DNA of 64,000 nt from Magnetococcus sp. PR-3 (lineage in GTDB: Bacteria; Pseudomonadota; Magnetococcia; Magnetococcales; Magnetococcaceae), in assembly GCF_036689865.1 (NCBI RefSeq), contig NZ_JBAHUQ010000008.1:106617-170616 (forward strand), given 5' to 3'. The translations under genes and the position numbers were made by a program. Shown here in pieces: positions 54,204 through 61,328 of the stretch (within the stretch, counting starts at the first letter, position 1; the number at the start of each line of letters is the position of its first letter). Below the pieces are notes generated by a model, which saw nothing but the letters and a program-made list of their open reading frames with translations, did not search any database and had not been told where the DNA came from.

Positions 54204-56237
54204 TTAGATGAAGAACGCGTTAACGTCTTTACCTTTGGCATCCCACTCTTCCTTGCCCTTGGCCAGTTCTTCTGCGGAGGTGGCGTCCATAATTTCATCG
54301 GTCACTTCCATGACACGATCAAAGCCACGCTTCACGGCATCCAGGTTATCGTCTACAACCTTCTGACCACGCTTACCGAAGTACTTATCCAGAGGCTTAC
54401 GCACCTGCTCAAACAGTGCCTTGTCATCCATACCAGCATTCTTCTGGAAAGGAGTCACCCGCAGGAAGACACCCAACAGAACCACACCCTGGAAGCGCTG
54501 AATCAAGGAAGAGTCAGAGAGGCAAGACTCACGGGCGATGTCGATGGTATCCACACCGTAGAACTTCACCTTATGCTCTTTCATGAAGTACTTAGCGTAG
54601 GAAGGTAGAGAATCCCACAGCGCCTGAGCATTGGGCTCATCGGTGTGCTGGAAGACAATACCACCATCAGACAGACCAACCAGAGGGTTGCCCATGAACC
54701 ACGTGGTGGGATCCATCAGAGGCACAAAGTCCACCTGACGCAGCTCACAGTGGCTGAGGATCTTACCGGTAGGCGTTACGGTCAGATAAGTATTGGTGGG
54801 TAGACCCTTTTTCTCGGAACCGTACTTAGGCGCAGCCTGTACACGAAAGCCGAAGATGTCACCCAACATTGTTGCGATAACCTTGTTGGTGGTGACCGAA
54901 CCGAAACCACCGACAGAGTGTGCACGAACCGAGAAGGAACCTTCGGGACGTACATCGGGCTCGTCCTCAGGATCCAGAGCGGTTTCATGCTCAATACCCA
55001 GGGAGAAGAAGCGCTTGCCCTCTTTACCCAGAGTCATATTGGTCAACACCGCCAGGATGTGACCAGGAGTTACGTCACGGGAACCCAGACCAGCGGTACC
55101 ACTGAAGACGTAAGGAATGTTCTCTACAGCATCAAAGCCCTCGATACCCATAACCGCTTTGGCCAGTGAAGCCTCGATATCGGTGGTCAGAGGGTTGTCA
55201 ACCATAGTGGGGACGTCACAACGCTCAAGAATGGAGACGGCCTTACAGTTCTTGATGGCACGTACAACCTGCTTGGCTGGGAAAGGACGATAGCAGGTGA
55301 TGTTAACCACACCCAGCTTCAGACCGCGGGAACGGGCCAGTTCGATAACAGACATGGCGGTTTCAGCGGTGGTACCCATGGCGATAACGGCATAATCCGC
55401 ATCTTCCATACTTACTTCTTCAATGAGGCTGTACTTACGCCCGGTGAGCTTATAGAACTCTTCCATGGCGTTTTCGATGTGGCCTTCCAGCTCATCGTAG
55501 TACTTACGGGCAGCAATCTTACCCTGCATATAGGCATCCTGGTTCTGCACAACACCGGTCTGCAGAGGTGCCTCAGGATCAAACAGATTGCGCATACGAT
55601 CACGGGGATTACCCAGGTATTCGCGAATCAGGTCATCCTCAGGATAGTTGAGGTTCTCAATGGTATGAGAAATCAGGAAGCCGTCCTGAACGTTCATCAT
55701 CGGTGTGAACGAATCTTCTGAAGCGCGACGGGCAATCAGGCACAGGTCAGCAGAAGCCTGTACACTGTGGGCAAACAAAATACCCCAGTTACAGTCTGCT
55801 ACAGCCATAACATCATCATGACCGGCGTGCACGTTCAGACCCTGGTGGGTCAGCGCACGAGCCGCTACGTTCAATACGTGGGGCAAACGCTTACCAGCGA
55901 TGGTGAACAGAACCTCTTTCATCAGGACCAGACCCTGACCTGAGGTAAAGTTGGTCACACGACCACCGGCCAAGGCATAGCCTTCGCAAGCAGAAGCGGA
56001 GGAGTGTTCAGACTCCAGCTCCATCCAGGCTAAATCATTGCCCCAAACGTTTTTAAAGCCGTTAGCCACTGCCACCTGGAAATTCTGTCCCATGATGGTG
56101 GATGAAGTGATGGGGTAAGCGGCTGCACCGTCTGTGGCGCGAGTTTCCACATAAGCAATGGCATCGGAACCATCACCTGTGCCGGGGATACCCGGATAGG
56201 GAAACGCCTGTTGGTCATCTGCTTTCAAGGTAGCCAT
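54204..56237 (-). CDS. porA: Pyruvate:ferredoxin oxidoreductase, alpha-gamma subunit
   Basis: A 677-residue protein equal to the N-terminal half of single-chain PFOR. The alpha domain opens with ATDGAAAYPITSSTIMGQ and has WMELESEHSSASACEGYALAGG and FTSGQGLVLMKEVLFTIAGKRLP; domain II carries EEVSMEDADYAVIAMGTTAETA. The gamma domain follows (about 430-650: HSVGGFGSVTTNKVIATMLGD). GGAGAG before the ATG at 56237 fixes the start; the reading from 56318 adds 27 unrelated residues. It is the first gene of the two-gene por operon. The break between domains falls just before the ferredoxin domain, which is in PorB. Confidence 0.91.
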   Translation of the reverse strand: MATLKADDQQAFPYPGIPGTGDGSDAIAYVETRATDGAAAYPITSSTIMGQNFQVAVANGFKNVWGNDLAWMELESEHSSASACEGYALAGGRVTNFTSGQGLVLMKEVLFTIAGKRLPHVLNVAARALTHQGLNVHAGHDDVMAVADCNWGILFAHSVQASADLCLIARRASEDSFTPMMNVQDGFLISHTIENLNYPEDDLIREYLGNPRDRMRNLFDPEAPLQTGVVQNQDAYMQGKIAARKYYDELEGHIENAMEEFYKLTGRKYSLIEEVSMEDADYAVIAMGTTAETAMSVIELARSRGLKLGVVNITCYRPFPAKQVVRAIKNCKAVSILERCDVPTMVDNPLTTDIEASLAKAVMGIEGFDAVENIPYVFSGTAGLGSRDVTPGHILAVLTNMTLGKEGKRFFSLGIEHETALDPEDEPDVRPEGSFSVRAHSVGGFGSVTTNKVIATMLGDIFGFRVQAAPKYGSEKKGLPTNTYLTVTPTGKILSHCELRQVDFVPLMDPTTWFMGNPLVGLSDGGIVFQHTDEPNAQALWDSLPSYAKYFMKEHKVKFYGVDTIDIARESCLSDSSLIQRFQGVVLLGVFLRVTPFQKNAGMDDKALFEQVRKPLDKYFGKRGQKVVDDNLDAVKRGFDRVMEVTDEIMDATSAEELAKGKEEWDAKGKDVNAFFI

Positions 56238-56459
56238 ACCAAGAACTCTCCGTTGTCTGCTTTGGGTTAGCGCAAACTGCGCATCCCCCCTCATATCAGC
56301 CGATCGCTTTGCGGACATACACTGTCTCTAATAGCATTTCGGCGTCTTAATCTTTGAAGGTGTGCATTGTAGCCAATTCATTTCGAAAAAGCATGATATC
56401 TTTCTACGAAATGAGTGAAGACGCACCCCTCCCTACATATAGCTTGTTTAAACAAGCCT

Positions 56460-57062
56460 TTAAACCACACCTCTACGCCCCTGAAGGGCCTGAAAAAGTG
56501 TGGATTCATCTAGATATTCCAGCTCTCCCCCCATGGGCATACCATAGGCTAGGCGACTGATCTGCACTGCATGTGCTTGTGCGATCTGAGCAATATAGTG
56601 CGCGGTGGCCTCACCTGAGACGGTTGGGTTGGTCGCAATGATCATCTCTTTGAGATCATCTCCACCCAGTCGCTTCTCGAGACTTTCCAGGTTAAGTGCA
56701 TCTGGACCAACACCATCCATTGGGCTTAAGCGACCACCCAAGACATGATAAAGCCCCTTGTATGCACCTGCACGCTCCATGGCCAGCACATCGACCGGCT
56801 CTTCAACCACACAGATTAGGCTCACATCTCGTTTGTGATCCATACAGATACTGCATAACTCATCTTCCGCCAAGTTATGACAAACGCTGCAGAACCCAAT
56901 CCGCTGGCTGAGCTCAATCAGCCCCTCCCCCAGTCGCTTGGCCTCTTGCCCCTGATCTTTCAGGAGATGATAAACCATGCGCTGAGCACTTTTACGCCCA
57001 ACCCCTGGCAAACGAGCGAACAACTCAATAGCCCGCTCCAGGGTGGGTAGACCGGTACTCAT
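56460..57062 (-). CDS. recR: Recombination protein RecR
   Basis: A 200-residue clamp protein of the RecFOR pathway. A helix-hairpin-helix (RLPGVGRKSAQRMVYHLL) is followed by the C4 zinc finger (CSVCHNLAEDELCSIC) and the Toprim domain (ICVVEEPVDVLAMERAG, YHVLGGRLSPMDGVGP). It is last in the ffs-dnaX-ybaB-recR cluster, 5 bp after ybaB, without a clear own ribosome-binding site, so it is probably translated by coupling. Confidence 0.96.
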   Translation of the reverse strand: MSTGLPTLERAIELFARLPGVGRKSAQRMVYHLLKDQGQEAKRLGEGLIELSQRIGFCSVCHNLAEDELCSICMDHKRDVSLICVVEEPVDVLAMERAGAYKGLYHVLGGRLSPMDGVGPDALNLESLEKRLGGDDLKEMIIATNPTVSGEATAHYIAQIAQAHAVQISRLAYGMPMGGELEYLDESTLFQALQGRRGVV

Positions 57063-57067
57063 CTCGA

Positions 57068-57388
57068 TTAAAACAGCCCAGGAATATTCATTCCGCCCGT
57101 TACTTTGGACATCTTCTCCTGAGTGATCTGAGCCATACGAGCTTGGGCATCGTTAAAAGCAGCGACCATCAGATCTTCCAGCATCTCCATATCCTCTGGG
57201 TCAACCGCTTTAGGGTCAATTTTCACCCCTTCAACCGTTTGCTTGCCATTGATGGTCACTTCAACCATACCGCCACCGGCTTGTCCGGTTACTGTCAGTA
57301 GAGCAAGCTCTTCTTGCATCTGCGCCATTTTGGCTTGCATCTGCTTGGCCTGCTTCATCATGTTTCCCATGTTTCCGAAACCCTTCAC
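57068..57388 (-). CDS. ybaB: YbaB/EbfC-family nucleoid-associated protein
   Basis: A 106-residue DNA-binding protein. A GTG at 57388 with AAAGGGTG upstream gives the classical N-terminus KGFGNMGNMMKQAKQMQAKM; the longer reading from 57424 adds 12 residues. A coiled N-terminal helix is followed by VTGQAGGGMVEVTINGK and DPEDMEMLEDLMVAAFNDA, which are typical. It lies between dnaX and recR in the conserved order. Confidence 0.94.
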   Translation of the reverse strand: MKGFGNMGNMMKQAKQMQAKMAQMQEELALLTVTGQAGGGMVEVTINGKQTVEGVKIDPKAVDPEDMEMLEDLMVAAFNDAQARMAQITQEKMSKVTGGMNIPGLF

Positions 57389-57540
57389 GGAATCACCCTT
57401 TACGCTGGTTGGGCTGTCTACCACTTACTTGCGTTAACCCATCTGTGACAGATGCATTAAGCAGGAGGTTGGAGCACAGCCAATGGAAATCGTTCCCGGA
57501 TTGAGAGAGATTGTTACTTTTGCACCGCAAAAATGTCAAG

Positions 57541-59271
57541 TCAAACCGGTTCGACATGGATAATTTTAGCATCAAAGACCCGCTCAACCTCTTGAATTAA
57601 CGGATCTTGTGCCACCTCATTTTCCAAGGCATTTTGATAAGCATCCTTGGCTTTTTTCTGTTTTTCAGCCTCTGTATCCGGCCGATCACCATCTGCACTT
57701 TTGCTGAATTTCACCACACCATTGGAAAAATTCAGACTTCCCAGCAGATCCATTAAGCTCTTATGGACCCGACTTGGCTCCCCAGCAAAAGCGTGAGCAA
57801 TCATTACCTCCATACGAGGTGGATCGTCTGCCCCTAGGCCACCTTCATAGCTAAGTATGCTCAGGTGACTTTCCATTTTTTGAGCCAGCAGGGGCATTTT
57901 TATACGTGCCGCTTCAATCAGTAACTCCCAACTGTTTAACTGGCTGGGTAACGGCTCTGAGACCTGACCAGCAGGCTCCTCTGTCATGGGAGGGGCTGGT
58001 GGTAAATCCGGCTCAGGCTCGGCAGAATGGATGACTGGGGGTGCTTCTTGTACCACAGGGGTTATTTTTTTCTGCCCTTCCCCCTGGGCTTTAGGCTTTT
58101 TTACAGGTGGCGACTCCTCTTGAGCAGCTACTTCAGGACCTGCTTGCCGCTGCAGAGATTCAACCAACTGCTTTAAAGGGGGGACGGCACGCAAGTGGGC
58201 GGCCCGCAATAGGAGCATCTCCAAAGCTTGCCGTGGTTCACGGGCAATGTGTAGATCTTCCCGCCCTCGCAGAAGAACCTGATAAATCATCTGTAAATGT
58301 TCACGACTGAGCTTTGGCCAAATAGAGGATAAACCTTCAAGCTCAGAAAGGGCTTGGGCCACATCCTCAGGACCAACCGTCATCTCACGGGTCGCCATAT
58401 GGGTCACGGCCAACAGATCATCGACCAGAACCAAAGGCTCAACCCCATCCCGATGAAACAGCGCAGCCCGCTCTAACATCTCTAGAGAGCGGCCACCACA
58501 TAAATCTGTAAACAGACCAACCACGGCCTGGCGATCGGTCAACCCCAACAAACTGCTCACATGGGCATGCTCAATACTTCCCCCACCATGGGCAATGGCC
58601 TGATCCAGTAAAGATAGCGCATCCCGCACAGAACCATCGGCCGCATGACTAATGGCAGAGAGTCCCTGCTGGTCATGGGTAATTTCTTCAGCATCGAGAA
58701 CATGCGCCAAATAGCGGGAAAGAGCCTCGCGATCAAGACGGCGCAGATCATAGCGCTGACAGCGACTCAGAATGGTGGGGAGAATTTTACGCACTTCGGT
58801 GGTTGCGAAGATAAACTTCACATGTTCAGGGGGTTCTTCCAACGTTTTGAGCAAAGCGTTAAAAGAGGAGGTACTGAGCATATGAACTTCGTCGAGAATA
58901 TAGATCTTATAGCGGCTCAGGGTCGGGGCATAGGCCACACCATCGAGCAACTCCCGCATTTGATCGACTTTAGTACGGGATGCCGCATCCACCTCAAACA
59001 CATCAGGGTGCTCACCACGAACAATGGCAAGGCAGCTATCACAGGAACCGCAAGGTTCGGCCGTGACACCACTGGTGCAGTTAAGACACATGGAGACAAG
59101 ACGGGAGAGTGTGGTCTTACCGATGCCACGAATACCGGTAAAGAGAAAAGCATGGGGAATACGGCCCTGCTCCAGTGCATGACGGAGCGCCTGGACCGCG
59201 TGCTCTTGACCAATCAGATCTTCAAAACGGCGAGGCCGCCACTTACGTGCCAGTACAACGTAGGAAGACAT
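57541..59271 (-). CDS. dnaX: DNA polymerase III tau subunit (and gamma by frameshift)
   Basis: The clamp-loader ATPase. The ATG at 59271 gives MSSYVVLARKWRPRRFEDLIGQ, the standard opening. Walker A is GIRGIGKTTLSRLV, a Cys4 zinc module lies in CLNCTSGVTAEPCGSCDSC, the Walker B DEVH region is YILDEVHMLS, and sensor I is FIFATTEVRKI. The tau-specific C-terminal third is Pro/Glu-rich and then a folded tail. The full frame gives 576 residues. A slippery A AAA AAG at 58102-58096, in the same frame register as in E. coli dnaX, is followed at once by a -1 frame stop and would give a 393-residue gamma form. Confidence 0.95.
   Translation of the reverse strand: MSSYVVLARKWRPRRFEDLIGQEHAVQALRHALEQGRIPHAFLFTGIRGIGKTTLSRLVSMCLNCTSGVTAEPCGSCDSCLAIVRGEHPDVFEVDAASRTKVDQMRELLDGVAYAPTLSRYKIYILDEVHMLSTSSFNALLKTLEEPPEHVKFIFATTEVRKILPTILSRCQRYDLRRLDREALSRYLAHVLDAEEITHDQQGLSAISHAADGSVRDALSLLDQAIAHGGGSIEHAHVSSLLGLTDRQAVVGLFTDLCGGRSLEMLERAALFHRDGVEPLVLVDDLLAVTHMATREMTVGPEDVAQALSELEGLSSIWPKLSREHLQMIYQVLLRGREDLHIAREPRQALEMLLLRAAHLRAVPPLKQLVESLQRQAGPEVAAQEESPPVKKPKAQGEGQKKITPVVQEAPPVIHSAEPEPDLPPAPPMTEEPAGQVSEPLPSQLNSWELLIEAARIKMPLLAQKMESHLSILSYEGGLGADDPPRMEVMIAHAFAGEPSRVHKSLMDLLGSLNFSNGVVKFSKSADGDRPDTEAEKQKKAKDAYQNALENEVAQDPLIQEVERVFDAKIIHVEPV
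58091..58119 (-). promoter_or_regulatory. Programmed -1 frameshift signal in dnaX
   Basis: Minus strand: a Shine-Dalgarno-like GAGGAG (58119-58114), 11 bases, then the heptamer A AAA AAG (58102-58096) read as GTA AAA AAG in the tau frame. In the -1 frame the next codons are GCC and TAA (58093-58091). Just downstream, GCCC can pair with GGGC around AGGGGGAA. The slippery site, the internal SD and a downstream stem are the three elements of the E. coli dnaX signal. Confidence 0.7.
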
Positions 59272-59344
59272 GACACCCAATAGGTAGGGAAAACGATACG
59301 CCCAGTCATAGAACAACAGATTCTATAACTGGGCAGATCAGGGA

Positions 59345-59462
59345 GGGCGGCTCCGATCAAACGAAATGCGGCACACAAAAGGTCCCGTTACCGTTGCTTC
59401 CTTCCGGACCTGGCGGAGTTCGCGGGTTTTCGTTGCGCATGGCCTGACCATCAGCGCCGCCC
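59345..59462 (-). ncRNA. ffs: Signal recognition particle RNA (4.5S type)
   Basis: On the minus strand the conserved apical domain CAGGTCCGGAAGGAAGCA is followed by ACGGTAACG, the Ffh-binding hairpin of small bacterial SRP RNA. The 5' end GGGCGGC (59462-59456) pairs with the 3' end GCCGCCC (59351-59345), and GGTCAGGCC near the 5' side fits the consensus. The length is about 118 nt. It lies just upstream of dnaX, its usual place in proteobacteria. The exact ends are inferred from the terminal stem. Confidence 0.93.
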
Positions 59463-59706
59463 ATAAAAGGGGCCGGTCTTAATCCGCCCATATCGCAGAC
59501 AAAAAACCGTTCAAACAGGATTTCGTCCTCTGCGCCGACTTCCCAACAGGGGCGTCGCAGAAACGAAGATAATTTCGAAAGAGAATAAACTTTTAGCCCA
59601 TATCCATGTTGCTGTCAAAGTATCATCGTAAAAAAGCACAACATAGCTTCCAACACTAGGATCCCACATCTCAAGCTATTACACCAGAAAAGCTTATACA
59701 AACAAG

Positions 59707-60741
59707 CTAAGCACGCTTTTTCTTCCAACGGCTGCCCATCATGGCCTCTTCCAATTCCAACCACTGAGGTTGACTATGCTGATCGGATAAAATCACCTCA
59801 ATGCGACTGTCCCGCCAATACGCGATGGAATCGTTCACTGTTAACGCTTGCCCCACACGGTCAATAAGAATACGCCGTCCGGGCCCCACCCTAAAAAGCC
59901 CCTTAAGACGAACAACCTGATCTAAACCAGGCAACTTACCTTCAAACAACTCCATCAATTTATATTCATGAAAACGCTCTTCCACATGGAAGATCCAACC
60001 ACCCCCAATATGGTCAAAGCCTTTATTTTCAAAAAACACGGGTTGATCTAATTGAGGTTCGCTGGGTTTGGAGGTTTTATGATGATGATGCGCATGATGG
60101 TGAGATGTGTGCCCTACCTGCTGCAGCAGGTAATTATCCAGACGGTTTTCAATGTGTAAATCCAACCACTCTGGACTTAACGCCCCATGTTCAACCTTAC
60201 CAACCACCTCTTTGGGTGGAAACAGATCTGCGGCCCACTGTTTAAAGCCGTGATAGGCCGTATCATCTAACCGATCCCCTTTGGCTGCTAACAGCACATC
60301 AGAGATCGCCACTTGATCAATAAAGGTTTTTCGCTGGGTGATTTGTGGATCAGCCAACATGGCGGCATCGACCAGACATAACACCGTCTTTAGAGAGAGC
60401 TTGTCTTTATATTTACCCTCGGTAATAGCCTCGATAACACCACCAGGATGCCCCAAGCCTGTGGGCTCAATAAGTATTCGATCAGGTTTAACCTGTTCCA
60501 AAAGCTCACCTAAGGCAGCTTCCATATCCGAACCCAAGGTGCAGCAAATACATCCACCTGCCAGTTCTTTAACCGCAAGCCCCCCACCTTGAAGCGCACC
60601 ACCATCAATCGGTACATCACCAAACTCATTCACCAGAACAGCCCAGCGCGCCCCTTGTGGGCTTTGCGTTAAAAGATGTCGGATTGCGGTACTCTTACCA
60701 ACACCCAAATAGCCGGTGATAATATTAACAGGGGTTAACAT
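59707..60741 (-). CDS. COG0523 (CobW/YjiA/ZNG) GTPase, putative metal chaperone
   Basis: A 344-residue G3E-family GTPase. The P-loop is GYLGVGKST, the metal-binding CXCC motif is in GGCICCTLG, and the guanine-specificity region includes AAKGDRL in place of NKxD. A His-rich loop (HTSHHHAHHHH, about residues 215-226) separates the GTPase and C-terminal CobW_C domains, as in zinc- or nickel-handling members. It probably delivers a metal ion to a target enzyme. Three codons upstream another ATG (60750) is possible. The gene is monocistronic or paired with the DUF2892 gene upstream. Confidence 0.82.
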   Translation of the reverse strand: MLTPVNIITGYLGVGKSTAIRHLLTQSPQGARWAVLVNEFGDVPIDGGALQGGGLAVKELAGGCICCTLGSDMEAALGELLEQVKPDRILIEPTGLGHPGGVIEAITEGKYKDKLSLKTVLCLVDAAMLADPQITQRKTFIDQVAISDVLLAAKGDRLDDTAYHGFKQWAADLFPPKEVVGKVEHGALSPEWLDLHIENRLDNYLLQQVGHTSHHHAHHHHKTSKPSEPQLDQPVFFENKGFDHIGGGWIFHVEERFHEYKLMELFEGKLPGLDQVVRLKGLFRVGPGRRILIDRVGQALTVNDSIAYWRDSRIEVILSDQHSQPQWLELEEAMMGSRWKKKRA

Positions 60742-60787
60742 ACAGCACATTACTCTTAATGAGGTTATGGAATGCTCTAACGATCGA

Positions 60788-60979
60788 TCACTGTTCGGGC
60801 ATACCCAGTTTTTTAAGCACAGTGGCTAAAGGGCAGAACCCGGTAATACCGCTTTGGAAGAGGTTAATACCCACAAATATGGTCAAGACAACCCAGTTAG
60901 CGTGGATGTAATGGGTTAATAAAACACTAAGCAACACCATAAACCCGGCTACAATGGGAATCATTCTTGTAATTGTCAT
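60788..60979 (-). CDS. DUF2892 small inner-membrane protein
   Basis: A 63-residue protein with two hydrophobic helices (about 8-24 and 28-45) and the family signature NLFQSGITGFCPLATVLKKLG. The same module forms the membrane tail of rhodanese YgaP. GAAAGTGAT lies before the ATG. It starts the minus-strand pair with the COG0523 GTPase, 38 bp apart. Its function is not established; a role in sulfur or metal handling is possible. Confidence 0.8.
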   Translation of the reverse strand: MTITRMIPIVAGFMVLLSVLLTHYIHANWVVLTIFVGINLFQSGITGFCPLATVLKKLGMPEQ

Positions 60980-61328
60980 ATCACTTTCAAGTGGTCAGAA
61001 AACCACTCCTCCGATTTAAAAAAAATGGGCACGAAAACCGAACATGCCATAAATGTCACGACAGGTAATCAAAAAAACAACACGACACGTGTGTACGATA
61101 CCTTTGATAACAGCTGAACAGCTTTTATTTTCACTGCTCTAAACGCACAAATCAGGCATATATTCACGAATCTAGATTTATCACAAAAACAGACAAATAT
61201 TCATAAAGATAATGTATGAACAAACAATTTTATACGGTTATTGAAATGCGGCATTATAAATTCTTGTTTTCATTATTGAGTTAAGGCAAACTGAGATTTT
61301 TCTATATCACTTCCTGCGGGAGGCGCAG
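60980..61328. other. AT-rich divergent region before the MBL-hemerythrin gene
   Basis: About 350 bp, among the most AT-rich of the window. Several near-consensus -10 boxes (TATAAA at about 61255, TATACG at 61233) lack well-placed -35 partners. It must contain the promoters of both flanking genes. No clear FNR, CRP or ArcA dyad is seen. Confidence 0.4.

Noticed and set aside
57640..57665. A-rich run in the C-terminal end of dnaX as a frameshift site
   Set aside because: Codons CAG AAA AAA GCC do not form a slippery heptamer in the tau frame and the position is too close to the end; the site at 58096-58102 fits instead.
58645..59283. 212-codon plus-strand ORF across dnaX
   Set aside because: Antisense shadow of the clamp-loader ATPase domain.
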